Below, piece after piece: positions 42,971 through 51,831 of a DNA stretch of 64,000 bases. Source of the DNA: Lentzea xinjiangensis (GTDB lineage: Bacteria; Actinomycetota; Actinomycetes; Mycobacteriales; Pseudonocardiaceae); the NCBI RefSeq assembly GCF_900110955.1, contig NZ_FOFR01000007.1, forward strand, positions 78,819-142,818, in the 5' to 3' direction. Below the pieces are notes generated by a model. It did not search any database and was not told the DNA's origin. It worked only from the letters and a program-made list of their open reading frames with translations. The translations under genes were made by a program, and so were the position numbers. Within the stretch, counting starts at the first letter, position 1; each line of letters starts with the position of its first letter.

Positions 42971-43560
42971 GACTGCTCCTTCGCGAACTTCTCGAGTTGC
43001 TCGAACTCCTGCCTGCGGACAGCGGCGCCGAACACCGGGCTACCGGGTTCCAGCAGCCGTCCCGCGGGCAGCGGCCCCACCGGCACCGGGTCGAACCCGA
43101 TGCGCGCCAGGAACTCCACGACGGCCCGCACGGCGGAGGGGGAGTCGCCGGCGACGCCGAGCGCACGGCCGGCGGCGGGTTCCATGTCCTGGTAGGCGAT
43201 GTGGTTGAGGGTCTTGACGACGTGCGCGCCCGCCAGCCGCGCCGCCACCTCCTCGCTGGTGCCGAGCGGCTCGGCCGCGGGCGGCCAGTGGTTCATCGCG
43301 TCGACGACGACCTTGCCCGCGAACATCCCCGGCTCGAGCGTCCCGAACCGGTGCCACGGGATCGCGAGCACCACCAGGTCGGCGTCCGCCACCGCGGCGG
43401 AGGCGGACAGCGGCACCGCGCCCGGCGCGAGGAACTCGGCGATCATCGCGATCCGCGCGGGATCGCCCGAACCCGCGATGCTCACCGGGTAGCCCGCCGC
43501 CACGGCGAGGCGCGCGATCACGGGCCCGACGTGGCCCGCACCGAGAACAGCGATCTGCAC
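42967..43560 (-). CDS. NADPH-dependent F420 reductase-like protein
   Basis: 197 residues. The Rossmann start MQIAVLGAGHVGPVIARLA, then DADLVVLAIPWHRF, VVDAMNHWPP and VKTLNHIAYQDM are the pattern of F420-dependent NADP reductases. These pass hydride between NADPH and F420, though many actinobacterial members have unproven partners. It heads a two-gene unit with the LLM oxidoreductase by ATGA overlap. Confidence 0.82.
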   Translation of the reverse strand: MQIAVLGAGHVGPVIARLAVAAGYPVSIAGSGDPARIAMIAEFLAPGAVPLSASAAVADADLVVLAIPWHRFGTLEPGMFAGKVVVDAMNHWPPAAEPLGTSEEVAARLAGAHVVKTLNHIAYQDMEPAAGRALGVAGDSPSAVRAVVEFLARIGFDPVPVGPLPAGRLLEPGSPVFGAAVRRQEFEQLEKFAKEQS

Positions 43561-43663
43561 AGCACACCCGATCTCAGTAGTTGACGTGTCACCGTCCCTA
43601 ACCGGACCGCACCCCGCTTAATTCCCTCTCCTGCGGTGGCACCGCTGGGCTAGGTTCGCGGGC

Positions 43664-44416
43664 GTGTGGAACGCCGGTGACGCCTACGAGCGGTACGTGG
43701 GCCGGTGGAGCAGGCCGGTCGCGGTGGAGTTCCTGCGCTGGCTGGCCGCGCCGCCGGGCAGGACCTGGCTGGACGTCGGCTGCGGCACCGGCGCGCTGAC
43801 CGAGGCCGTGCTGGCCCACGCCGCGCCGGCGGCGGTCACGGGCGTCGACCCGTCCGAGGACTTCCTCGACCTGGCCCGCCACCGGGTGCCCGGCGGCACG
43901 TTCGAGCCGGGCGACGCGACGGACCTGGGCGAGCGCACGGCCGACGTGGTGGTCAGCGGCCTCGTGCTCAGCTTCGTCCCGGACCCGGCCCGTGCGGTCG
44001 CCGAGTTCGCACGGGTGGGCCGGTGCGCCGGTTCCTACGTCTGGGACTACGCGAGCGGCATGCGGATGATGCGGCTGTTCTGGGACGCCGCGAAGGACGT
44101 CGACCCGGCCGCCGCGGCCCACGACGAGGGCCCGCGGTTCACCGAGACCTGCCTGCCGGACCCGTTGCGCGCGCTGTGAACCGGTGCCGGTCTGCGCGAC
44201 GTCGAGGTCACCGGCATCGTCGTGCCCACGGTGTTCCGCGACTTCGACGACTTCTGGGAGCCGTTCCTGGGCCGCACGGGCGCGGCACCCGCCTACCTCG
44301 CCACCCTGCCCGGCGACCAGCGCGACGCGGTGCGCGACCTGCTGCGCTCACGCCTGCCCGCGCACGGCCCGATCGAGCTGACCGCCAGGGCGTGGGCCGT
44401 CAAGGGGGTGCGCTGA
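43664..44416 (+). pseudogene. Class I SAM methyltransferase interrupted by one TGA
   Basis: DAYERYVGRWSRPVA, the SAM motif DVGCGTGALTEAVL (about 37) and VDPSEDF mark a class I methyltransferase. The frame stops at TGA 44177-44179 after PDPLRAL, but the same frame continues at once with TGAGLRDVEVTGIVVPTVF to a normal C-terminus (WAVKGVR) at 44416. Relatives commonly have Trp here, so TGG to TGA is the simplest explanation. Codon use does not change across the stop. Truncated product about 171 residues, restored about 250. Confidence 0.8.
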
Positions 44417-44614
44417 GCAACGCGCCGGAGGACGGGGTCATGTCCGGCCGCGCCAACCCGGCCCGGGAGGTGCGCGCGATCCTCGCTGATCGCGGATGCC
44501 GCGACCAGCCTTGGCCGGCCCCCCACATCGTCGCGCGGATCGCCCCCGCACCGTGCGCCGTCCCGCATAGTGGATCTTCAGCGCCGTCGTTCCCGTTCGC
44601 CCTACCCTGCCCGG

Positions 44615-46084
44615 ATGCGACAAGTGTTCAGGGGCGTGCTGCTGCTCCTGCTGCTGCTGATCGTCTTCCCGCCTCCCGCGAACGCCCGCGACCAGCAACC
44701 TCCGGTGGTCCGCGTCGGCACTGAAGGCACCTATCCGCCGTTCTCCTTCCACGACCCCGGAACCCAGGAGCTGACCGGCTACGACATCGAGGTGGTCGAG
44801 GCGATCGCCGCGAAGGCGGGCTGGCGGCTCGAGTTCGTCGAGACGCAGTGGGACGCGATCTTCCCCGCCCTCGACGCCGGGCGCATCGACCTGATCGCCA
44901 ACCAGGTGTCGCGCAACGACGAGCGCCAGGCCAAGTACGGCCTGTCGAGCACCTACACCCACTCGCGCGGGGTGGTCGTGCGGCGCACCGGCGACGACCG
45001 CGTCAAGTCGATCGCCGACCTGAAGGGCAAGACCACCGCCCAGTCCAGCACCAGCAACTGGGCGAAGGTCGCCCGCGACGCCGGTGCCCGCGTCGAGGCC
45101 GTCGAGGGGTTCGCCCAGGCCGCGGCCCTGCTCACCCAGGGCCGCGTCGACGCGATCGTCAACGACAACATCGCCGTCCTCGACTACCTCACCACCACCG
45201 GCTCGAAGGACGTCGAGATCGCGGGCGACGCCGGCCAGGCGGGCAGCGAGCAGGTACTGGCGCTGCGCAAGACCGACACCGCGCTGCTGGCGCAGGCGAA
45301 CCAGGCGATCGAGGCGCTGAGGGCCGACGGCACGCTGCGCGGCATCTCCGAGAAGTACTTCAGGGCCGACGTGTCGGTGCGCGACGGCGGTGCCGCCGAC
45401 CTGTCGCAGGGCCGCGGCCAGCGCAGCACCTGGGACGTCCTGCGCTCCACCGCCTGGCCGATGTTCGTCGGCCTGGTCAAGGTCACGATCCCGCTGACCG
45501 CGCTGTCGTTCGCCATCGGCCTGGTTCTCGCGCTGTTGGTGGCACTGGCGAGGATCTCGCCCTTCCGGGTGTTGTCGGGCCTGGCGCGGGCGTTCATCTC
45601 GGTCATCCGCGGCACCCCGTTGCTGCTGCAGCTCTTCATCGTCTTCTACGGCCTGCCGCAGATAGGCCTGAAGTTCCCGCCGTTCACCGCCGCCGTCGTC
45701 GCCTTCTCGCTGAACGTCGCGGGCTACGCGGCCGAGGTCGTCCGCTCGGCGATCCTGTCCGTGCCGCGCGGCCAGTTCGAGGCGGCCGCGACCATCGGCT
45801 TCGGCTACGCGCAGGCGTTGCGCCGCATCGTGCTGCCCCAGGCTGCCCGCACCGCCGTGCCACCGCTGTCCAACACGCTGCTGTCGCTGCTCAAGGACAC
45901 CTCACTGGGTTCGGTGGTGCTGCTGACCGAGCTCTTCCGCGAGTCGCAGCTGGCCGCCGCCGAGAGCAACGAGTTCCTCGCCCTGTACTCCTTCGCGGGG
46001 CTCTACTACTGGGTGATCTGCGTGGCGCTGTCCGCGGCGCAGAAACGACTGGAGACCAGGCTGAACAGGTACGTGATCGCATGA
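44615..46084 (+). CDS. Amino-acid ABC transporter, fused binding protein-permease
   Basis: 489 residues from ATG 44615. A signal peptide (hydrophobic [15 protein letters not shown]) precedes a type-2 periplasmic-binding domain for polar amino acids (about 28-260: [38 protein letters not shown]). The permease domain follows (about 280-485) with [14 protein letters not shown] and the EAA-like [20 protein letters not shown]. It supplies receptor and channel in one chain and is coupled by ATGA to its ATPase. Confidence 0.9.
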   Translation: MRQVFRGVLLLLLLLIVFPPPANARDQQPPVVRVGTEGTYPPFSFHDPGTQELTGYDIEVVEAIAAKAGWRLEFVETQWDAIFPALDAGRIDLIANQVSRNDERQAKYGLSSTYTHSRGVVVRRTGDDRVKSIADLKGKTTAQSSTSNWAKVARDAGARVEAVEGFAQAAALLTQGRVDAIVNDNIAVLDYLTTTGSKDVEIAGDAGQAGSEQVLALRKTDTALLAQANQAIEALRADGTLRGISEKYFRADVSVRDGGAADLSQGRGQRSTWDVLRSTAWPMFVGLVKVTIPLTALSFAIGLVLALLVALARISPFRVLSGLARAFISVIRGTPLLLQLFIVFYGLPQIGLKFPPFTAAVVAFSLNVAGYAAEVVRSAILSVPRGQFEAAATIGFGYAQALRRIVLPQAARTAVPPLSNTLLSLLKDTSLGSVVLLTELFRESQLAAAESNEFLALYSFAGLYYWVICVALSAAQKRLETRLNRYVIA

Positions 46085-46848
46085 CCGACATCCGCATCGA
46101 GGTCTCCGGCCTGCACAAGGCCTTCGGCTCGCTGGAAGTCCTGCGAGGCATCGGCTTCACCACGCCGCGCGGCACCTCCACCGTCCTGCTGGGGCCCTCC
46201 GGCTCCGGCAAGACCACCCTGCTGCGCTCGCTGAACGCCCTCGACATCCCCGACAGCGGTGTCGTCCGCATCGACGACGTGTCGGTCGACTTCTCCTTGC
46301 TGCCGCCCGGCAAGGCGGGACGTGCCACCGCGCGTGACCTGCGCGCGCAGAGCGGGATGGTGTTCCAGTCGCACAACCTGTTCCCGCACCGCACCGTCCT
46401 GCAGAACATCACCGAGGGACCGGTCGTCGCCCAGAAGCGGCCACCGGACGAGGTCGTCGCGGAAGCACGGGTGCTGCTCGACCAGGTCGGCCTCGCCGAT
46501 CGCGCCGATTCGTACCCGTACCAGCTTTCCGGCGGGCAGCAGCAACGTGTCGGGATCGCCCGTGCGCTGGCATTGAAACCACGCGTCGTGCTGTTCGACG
46601 AACCGACGTCCGCACTTGATCCGGAGTTGGTCGGAGAGGTCCTTTCGGTGATCAGGGACCTCGCCGCCCAAGGATGGACGATGGTGGTCGTCACGCACGA
46701 GATCCGGTTCGCCGAGCAGGTCGCTGACCAGGTGTTGTTCCTCGACGGCGGCGTGATCGTGGAACGCGGGACACCCGAGCGGGTGATCGGGGACCCGCAG
46801 GAGGAACGCACGCGCCGTTTCCTGCGCAGGGTGCTGGAGCACGGCTGA
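46081..46848 (+). CDS. Amino-acid ABC transporter ATPase (GlnQ type)
   Basis: 255 residues with Walker [12 protein letters not shown] (about 38), Q-loop [12 protein letters not shown], signature LSGGQQQRV (about 150), Walker [13 protein letters not shown] and H-loop VVTHE. It matches polar-amino-acid importer ATPases and completes the transporter with the fused binding protein-permease. Confidence 0.92.
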   Translation: MTDIRIEVSGLHKAFGSLEVLRGIGFTTPRGTSTVLLGPSGSGKTTLLRSLNALDIPDSGVVRIDDVSVDFSLLPPGKAGRATARDLRAQSGMVFQSHNLFPHRTVLQNITEGPVVAQKRPPDEVVAEARVLLDQVGLADRADSYPYQLSGGQQQRVGIARALALKPRVVLFDEPTSALDPELVGEVLSVIRDLAAQGWTMVVVTHEIRFAEQVADQVLFLDGGVIVERGTPERVIGDPQEERTRRFLRRVLEHG

Positions 46849-46858
46849 AATGATTGTT

Positions 46859-46877
46859 GGAGGATAGGCTCGCCTAA
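46859..46877. promoter_or_regulatory. IdeR/DmdR-type iron box
   Basis: GGAGGATAGGCTCGCCTAA matches 14 of 19 positions of the actinobacterial iron-box consensus (TTAGGTTAGGCTAACCTAA), including TAGGCT and CCTAA. It lies 82 bp upstream of the DUF1540 gene and just after the ABC ATPase stop. Predicts repression by Fe2+-loaded IdeR/DmdR. Confidence 0.6.
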
Positions 46878-46958
46878 TCTTCTCTCGAATTGCGGGCTCC
46901 GTGCCGTGGTGGCATCGTCCGGATTACCGAACCTATTCCCACCACGGCAGGAGCGGAC

Positions 46959-47267
46959 ATGACCACTCTCGAGAACCCGGCGATGCCCGCAGTCCACGAT
47001 TGCACCGTGAGCGACTGCTCCTACAACCACGACGGCTGCCATGCCTTCGCCATCACCGTCCGCGGCGACAACGGCGCCGCGGACTGCGGCACCTTCATCC
47101 CGCTGGGCACGAAGGGCGGCCTGGACAAGGTCGTGGCGCAGGTGGGCGCCTGTTCCCGCACCGACTGCGTGCACAACGCCTCGCTGGAGTGCACGGCGCA
47201 GAGCGTGCGCGTCGGTCAGGGTGAAGGCGGCCACCACGCGAACTGCCTGACCTACCAGCCGCGTTAG
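46959..47267 (+). CDS. DUF1540 cysteine-rich protein
   Basis: 102 residues from ATG 46959 with RBS AGGAG. Two DUF1540-like units are visible: CTVSDCSYNHDGCHAFAITV (with the Cys in ADCGTF) and CSRTDCVHNASLECTAQSV (ending ANCLTY). Eight cysteines in C-x4-C-type spacing suggest metal binding. Function is unproven. The iron box upstream suggests it is made under iron limitation. Confidence 0.85.
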   Translation: MTTLENPAMPAVHDCTVSDCSYNHDGCHAFAITVRGDNGAADCGTFIPLGTKGGLDKVVAQVGACSRTDCVHNASLECTAQSVRVGQGEGGHHANCLTYQPR

Positions 47268-47331
47268 CCGCTCTCGTCCTCGCGGCCGGCGGCCCGACGC
47301 CGGCCGCGAGGAGCCGGCGACGCGCGCCGGT

Positions 47332-48156
47332 CTACAGCATCTCCAGCGGCCGGGGACCGGCGGGCGGCGGGAACGCGCGGTCCAGGTCCGCGAGGTCCTC
47401 CGGGGACAGCCGCAGCTCCAGCGCCAGCGCGTTCTCCCGGACGTGCTCCACCGTGCCCGCCTTGGGGATCGCGTTCACCTGAGGCAGCCGCAGCACCCAC
47501 GCCAGCGCGACCTGGGCGGGCGTGGCGCCGTGCCGCTCGGCGACCGAGGCCAGCACCGGTGAGCCCAGCAGCCGGCCCTGCTCGACGGGGGAGTAGGCGA
47601 TCACCGGGATGCCCGCCGAGGCGTGCCAGGGCAGCAGGTCGTGCTCGGGGCCGCGGCGCGAGAGGTTGTAGAGGATCTGGTTGGCCTGGCAGAAGCCCGG
47701 CAACGAGGTCAGCTCGCGCATGTCGGCCAGGTCGAGGTTGCTCGCGCCCCAGTGCCGGATCTTGCCCGCGTCCAGCAGTGCCGAGAAGCCTTCCAGCGTC
47801 TCGGCCAGCGGCACGTGGCCGCGCCAGTGCAGCAGGTAGAGGTCGATCGAGTCGGTGCCCAGCCGGCGCAGGCTCGCCTCGCACGCGCGCACCGTGCCGG
47901 AGGCGGTGGCGTTGGACGGCAGCACCTTCGACACCAGGAACACCTCGGAGCGCCTGCCGGCGACGGCTTCGCCGACGAGCGACTCGGCCGCGCCCGACCC
48001 GTACATCTCGGCCGTGTCGACCAGTGACAGGCCGAGGTCGAGGCCCGCGCGCAGGGCCGCGATCTCGGCGTCGCGCCGGGAGGGGTCCTCGGCCATCATC
48101 CAAGTGCCCATGCCGAGCGCGGGGATGGTCTCTCCGGAGGGCAGCCGCACGGTCAT
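47332..48156 (-). CDS. Aldo/keto reductase
   Basis: 274 residues from ATG 48156. AKR tetrad: Asp in LVDTAEMYG (about 46), Tyr about 51, Lys in LVSKVLP (about 75), His in LLHWRG (about 109); WGASNLDL and IPKAGTVEHVREN complete the fold. Shorter than, and from a different AKR branch to, the reductase at 32235. It is divergent from the VTT gene with only 30 bp between starts, so their promoters must overlap each other's 5' ends. Confidence 0.88.
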   Translation of the reverse strand: MTVRLPSGETIPALGMGTWMMAEDPSRRDAEIAALRAGLDLGLSLVDTAEMYGSGAAESLVGEAVAGRRSEVFLVSKVLPSNATASGTVRACEASLRRLGTDSIDLYLLHWRGHVPLAETLEGFSALLDAGKIRHWGASNLDLADMRELTSLPGFCQANQILYNLSRRGPEHDLLPWHASAGIPVIAYSPVEQGRLLGSPVLASVAERHGATPAQVALAWVLRLPQVNAIPKAGTVEHVRENALALELRLSPEDLADLDRAFPPPAGPRPLEML

Positions 48157-48186
48157 GGCCCCCAGCTTGCCCGGTACTTTGGTGTG

Positions 48187-48828
48187 ATGCGACGTGCGGG
48201 CCTGGTCCTCCTGGTGCTGCTGGTCGTCGCACTGGCCGTGCTCGCCCAGTTCGCCGACATCCCGGACGGCGCACGGCTGCGGGAGCTGGTCGACCGGGCG
48301 GGCGACGTCGCCCCGCTCGTCTTCGTCGCCGTGTGCGCGGCCGGTACCGCGGTGTTCTTCCCCAAGCCGGTGCTCGCCACGGCGGCAGGGCTGCTGTTCG
48401 GCGTCGGGTGGGGGAGCGCGCTCGCGGTCGCCGGGTTCACCGCCGGCGCGATGATCGCCTTCACGGTGGCGCGCGTGCTCGGCCGGGACGCGGTCAAGGG
48501 CTGGCTGGGGGAGCGCCTGCGGGTCCTCGAGCACGTCTTCGCCCGGCGCGGCGTCGAGGCGGTGCTCGTGGTCAGGTTGCTGCCGGTGCTGCCGTTCGCG
48601 CTCGCGAACTACGGCGCGGGCGTCACGTCGGTGCGGGGGTGGCACTTCGCGCTCGGCACCGCGCTGGGCCTCGTGCCCTCGACCGTGCTCGCCGCGGTGC
48701 TGGGGGACGCGCTGAGCGATCTCGGGTCGCCCCGTTCACTGGTCGCGCTGTCGATCTGGGCGGTGCTGGCGGCCGCCGGGGTGTGGTGGGGGCGGAAGTT
48801 GATCACCACGGCCGCACGGGCCTCCTAG
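48187..48828 (+). CDS. TVP38/TMEM64 (VTT/DedA-like) membrane protein
   Basis: 213 residues from ATG 48187 (GTG one codon earlier also possible). The VTT pattern is clear: FFPKPVLATAAGLLFGVGWG, then a re-entrant-type FTAGAMIAFTVARVLG, VVRLLPVLPFALANYGAG and FALGTALGLVPSTVL. The family are multi-pass proteins linked to lipid movement or membrane homeostasis. Ends at a bidirectional terminator. Confidence 0.85.
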   Translation: MRRAGLVLLVLLVVALAVLAQFADIPDGARLRELVDRAGDVAPLVFVAVCAAGTAVFFPKPVLATAAGLLFGVGWGSALAVAGFTAGAMIAFTVARVLGRDAVKGWLGERLRVLEHVFARRGVEAVLVVRLLPVLPFALANYGAGVTSVRGWHFALGTALGLVPSTVLAAVLGDALSDLGSPRSLVALSIWAVLAAAGVWWGRKLITTAARAS

Positions 48829-48850
48829 GCGCGCGAACCGGGCACGCAAA

Positions 48851-48881
48851 AAGCCGTCCCGGCGGGAGACCGGGACGGCTT
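48851..48881. terminator. Bidirectional terminator
   Basis: AAGCCGTCCCGG and CCGGGACGGCTT form a perfect 12-bp stem with a 7-base loop, between convergent VTT and RbpA genes. A run of five A (48848-48852) at the left gives a U-run for RbpA transcripts. Confidence 0.88.
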
Positions 48882-48898
48882 GGAGCGTCTGGGAAGTG

Positions 48899-49243
48899 TC
48901 AGGCCGTGCGGGTGCGGCGTCCGCGGAGCTCTTCGAGGCGCTCGTCGAGCAGCTCCTCGAGCTCGGGGATCGACCGGCGCTCCAGGAGCATGTCCCAGTG
49001 CGTGCGCGGCGGCTTGACCTTCTTCACCTCCGGCTCGACCCCGTCGATGATCTTCGACTCGGTGCCGTGGAGGCGGCATTCCCAGGTCGGCGGCAACTCG
49101 GCGTCGTCGGAGAACGGGACCTCGAAGTCGTGTCCCTTGGGGCAGGCGTACCGCGCTGCCCGGCGCGGAGCGAGATCGTGGTTGCGGTCGGTCTCGTAGC
49201 TGACTGCTCCGAGCCGGCTTCCACGCAAAACGCGGTCGGCCAT
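48899..49243 (-). CDS. rbpA: RNA polymerase-binding protein RbpA
   Basis: 114 residues, full length. RGSRLGAVSYETDRN at the N-terminus, the core ARYACPKGHDFEVPFSDDAE, WECRLHG, and the sigma-interaction region KPPRTHWDMLLERRS followed by ELEELLDERLEELR. RbpA binds RNA polymerase and the principal sigma factor and stabilises open complexes; it is restricted to actinobacteria. A SigR/SigH-like promoter can be read upstream. Confidence 0.95.
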   Translation of the reverse strand: MADRVLRGSRLGAVSYETDRNHDLAPRRAARYACPKGHDFEVPFSDDAELPPTWECRLHGTESKIIDGVEPEVKKVKPPRTHWDMLLERRSIPELEELLDERLEELRGRRTRTA

Positions 49244-49301
49244 GGCGGTGTCCTTTCGCTCGGCTCAGGGCCGGGGCCCAGGCTTCTTGCTCACCGTGTG
49301 C

Positions 49302-49328
49302 AACGCCCGGATTGCTCCGTTTGTTTCC
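49302..49328 (-). promoter_or_regulatory. Possible SigR/SigH-type promoter of rbpA
   Basis: On the minus strand GGAAA (49328-49324) is followed after 19 bp by GTT (49304-49302), close to the GGAAT-N18/19-GTT consensus of thiol-stress sigma factors. It leaves a leader of about 50 bases to the ATG. rbpA is a SigR target in Streptomyces coelicolor. Confidence 0.4.
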
Positions 49329-49453
49329 GGTTCGCTCTCATGGTCGCCCACAGTGACGTCGTTCACTCGTCAACGAAGGCTTCCTACTAATGGATGCGAT
49401 CGCCACATGATCGTGACGCGTTATCAAGCTACTGAGTGCACGCATCACTCTAA

Positions 49454-49489
49454 TGGCCTAGCAGAGGCGGTGGATACCCGCCTAGGCCA
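49454..49489 (-). terminator. Stem-loop spanning the thymidine kinase stop codon
   Basis: TGGCCTAG and CTAGGCCA arms enclose an inner GGCGG/CCGCC pairing. The right arm includes the TAG stop of thymidine kinase, so the stem lies across and just past the gene end. Likely its terminator; the 49244-49453 gap otherwise holds only the rbpA promoter region. Confidence 0.5.
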
Positions 49490-50237
49490 ACCGAAGTTGG
49501 CCACTTTGTGCGACGTCAGGCCCCAGATCGCCCAGGCGGAAGTGACGCCGGCAGAGCACTTGGTAGCGCACGGTAGTTTCCGTGGTATCGGTTACACCGT
49601 TGCTCTCCGTACCCGATCGGTGCTGTTCCGTGTCCGGCACCGTGTCGGCGACGAGAACGGTGTCGCCGGCGCGGATCACCCGTCCGGCCCGCACTCGCGC
49701 GTTGAACCGTCCTGGCACACCGCACCAGCACAGCACCTCGACCTGGATCGCCTTGAGCTCGTCCGCCAGCTCGAACAACCGCTGTGAACCGGGGAACATC
49801 TCGCCGCGGAAGTCCGTGGCGAGCCCGAAGCAGTACACGTCGACCTGGACGTCGTCCGCGAGCTCCGCGAGCTGCTCGACCTGGCCGGGGGAGAGGAACT
49901 GCGCCTCGTCCACGATCAGGTAGTCGACCCGCCGTCCCTGCGCCCACTCCGCCCTGACGAGCCGGCGGAGATCGTCGTCGCGGATCTCCGCGGCTTCGCG
50001 CGTGATGCCGATGCGGCTCGAGATCTGCGGTCGCCCGGACCTGTCGTGGCGCACCAGCAGCAGCCCGCGGCGACCCTGCCGCGAGTTGTTGTGGTCGATC
50101 TGCAGCGCCAGCGTCGACTTGCCGCAGTCCATCGGGCCGAAGAAGAACTTGAGGTGCCCCACGACCGGCGTCGAGCGCCGGGAACCAGCGACAGGTACAG
50201 CGGAGAGGGCGTCTGTCGGATCGGGAAGGGCGTCCAC
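49482..50237 (-). CDS. tdk: Thymidine kinase (TK1-like)
   Basis: 251 residues. P-loop LKFFFGPMDCGKST (about 30-43), DEAQF (about 110), YCFGLATDFRGEMFPGS, and zinc ligands in LCWCG and LCRRHF. It phosphorylates thymidine for salvage. A 25-residue N-terminal extension rich in Pro/Ser is dispensable in relatives, so ATG choice is a little uncertain. The 302-bp gap to the PadR gene holds only regulatory elements noted separately. Confidence 0.92.
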   Translation of the reverse strand: MDALPDPTDALSAVPVAGSRRSTPVVGHLKFFFGPMDCGKSTLALQIDHNNSRQGRRGLLLVRHDRSGRPQISSRIGITREAAEIRDDDLRRLVRAEWAQGRRVDYLIVDEAQFLSPGQVEQLAELADDVQVDVYCFGLATDFRGEMFPGSQRLFELADELKAIQVEVLCWCGVPGRFNARVRAGRVIRAGDTVLVADTVPDTEQHRSGTESNGVTDTTETTVRYQVLCRRHFRLGDLGPDVAQSGQLRLA

Positions 50238-50460
50238 GGCGCGTCACCCTAGTGCCTGGCTCCTGATCAACGGGAATCCCCACCGCGTATCCCTCGCCAT
50301 CGTCCGTCCCTCCAGGTGTGACCTGCGGCCTTCGGCTGGACATTGCCGCTGGGAGAGACGCCGAAACGTCATCGCGACCCGTGTCACTCGATAGTTTCAG
50401 TGTCTCCTGAAGGCCAGTGGACGTCGCTCGGCTGCCGAAGGATCAGCAACGCGCTCAATA

Positions 50461-50528
50461 ACTTCAGTGTTGATCGAATAAATCACCCACGAGGTATCGC
50501 GCTTCTCGATATAACTCACGACGCGATA
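50461..50528 (+). promoter_or_regulatory. PadR promoter region: TTCAGTGTTGA element and inverted repeat
   Basis: ACTTCAGTGTTGATCG (50461-50476) shares 11 bases with the elements at 38356 and 54135. Downstream, TATCGCG (50495) and CGCGATA (50522) form an inverted repeat with centres 27 bp apart, ending 11 bp before the PadR ATG: a reasonable autoregulatory operator. An AT-rich ATATATTC follows. Confidence 0.45.
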
Positions 50529-50539
50529 TATTCATCGAC

Positions 50540-50887
50540 ATGAGTGGTCGAGTCATGTCGGAACAGACGTTCCTCGTGCTGACGGCGCTGGCCGAGGAGC
50601 CGCTGCACGGGTACGCGATCGTCCAGGCGGTCGAGCAGCTCTCCGAGGGGCGGATGGCACTGCGCGTGGGCACGTTGTACGGCGTGCTGGACCGGCTGGT
50701 GGCGGACGGGCTGGCCGAGCGCGACCGCGAAGAGGTGCACCAGGGGCGGCTGCGGCGCTACTACCGGCTCACCGACTCCGGGGTGCGGGCGTTGCAGGCG
50801 GAGGTCGCGAGGCTCAGCGCGAACGTGCGGGCGGCCTCGGCGGTGCTGAGGGCGAGGGGGTTGCAGCCGTGGGCGAGCAGGGCATGA
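50540..50887 (+). CDS. PadR family transcriptional regulator
   Basis: 115 residues. The winged helix reads EQTFLVLTALAEEPLHGYAI, VGTLYGVLDRLVADGL and RLRRYYRLTDSGVRAL, then a dimerising C-terminal helix. The second ATG (MSEQTF) may be the true start. PadR proteins usually repress their own operon, here including the membrane protein that overlaps by ATGA. Confidence 0.9.
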   Translation: MSGRVMSEQTFLVLTALAEEPLHGYAIVQAVEQLSEGRMALRVGTLYGVLDRLVADGLAERDREEVHQGRLRRYYRLTDSGVRALQAEVARLSANVRAASAVLRARGLQPWASRA

Positions 50888-51744
50888 GGAACCTGGAGCG
50901 CCGGTACCGGACGCTGCTGCGGGTGTTGCCGCGCTGGTACCGGGAGGACCGCGAGGAGGAGATGGTCGGGATCTTCCTGGCCGGCCGCGGCGACGACCTC
51001 GACCTGGAGCACGGCTGGCCGGGCTGGGGGGAGACCGGGGCGGTTCTCGGGCTCGCGGTGCGGACCCACCTGGCGGCGGGGGCGGGCCTCACGGGAGTGC
51101 CGGTGGGGGCGATGTGGCGTGGCGAGGTCGTGCGGGCGCTGGGGGTGATCGGGTTGCTGCTGGGCGTCCTCGGTGTGGGCGTCTCGCTCGCGGGGATGGT
51201 CTACGAGGCGGGGCACCCGGAGTTGCCCGGCCGCGACGCCGTGGTCGTGGTGGTCGACCTCCTGCCGGCGGTGGCGTTCGCGGCGCTGCTGGCGGGGAAG
51301 CGGACGCTCGCGAAGTCCGTGGCGTTCGCGGCCGCGGTGCCCGGCCTGCTGGCGTTCGGGCCGCAGGTGGGGTCGTGGCTGATGTGGCAGCTGCCGGCGC
51401 TGGTGACGTTCGCGGCGCTGTGCCTGGGTTTCCACCGGGAGGCTCCGACGCCGCCGGCCGGGAGGCTCGCGTGGTGGGGTGGGGGAGCGCTGGTATTGGG
51501 GCTGGCCGGCTGGGTCGTGCCGGCGGCGTTCGTCGTCGTGGCGGCGCTGGTCGTGCTGCGGGTGGTGGCGTTCGTGCGCGGGGACTTCGTGCTGGGACGG
51601 GCGTTGTCGCTGTTCGCGGTGCTGGAGCTGGGGCCGGTGGCGTTGCTGCTCGCCGGGGGAGTGCGGTGGTGGGTCGTGCTGGTGCCGGCGGTGCTGCTGG
51701 TGGTCAGTGCGGTGGCGCCGGTGCGGAAGCCGGGGTTCGCGTGA
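50884..51744 (+). CDS. PadR-linked multi-pass membrane protein
   Basis: 286 residues from an ATG in an ATGA overlap with PadR. The N-terminal helix LERRYRTLLRVLPRWYREDREEEM is the cytoplasmic module often seen on PadR-partnered membrane proteins. Seven or so hydrophobic helices follow from about residue 75. Function unknown; presumably the controlled target or sensor of the PadR protein. Confidence 0.8.
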   Translation: MRNLERRYRTLLRVLPRWYREDREEEMVGIFLAGRGDDLDLEHGWPGWGETGAVLGLAVRTHLAAGAGLTGVPVGAMWRGEVVRALGVIGLLLGVLGVGVSLAGMVYEAGHPELPGRDAVVVVVDLLPAVAFAALLAGKRTLAKSVAFAAAVPGLLAFGPQVGSWLMWQLPALVTFAALCLGFHREAPTPPAGRLAWWGGGALVLGLAGWVVPAAFVVVAALVVLRVVAFVRGDFVLGRALSLFAVLELGPVALLLAGGVRWWVVLVPAVLLVVSAVAPVRKPGFA

Positions 51745-51831
51745 GCGGCCCCGGACGGCGGGACAGGGGTCTGGCCGGGTGAGGCGGGGTGGCGGCACCG
51801 GCTGAGGTCGGCGGCGCCACCCCGGCCGGTC

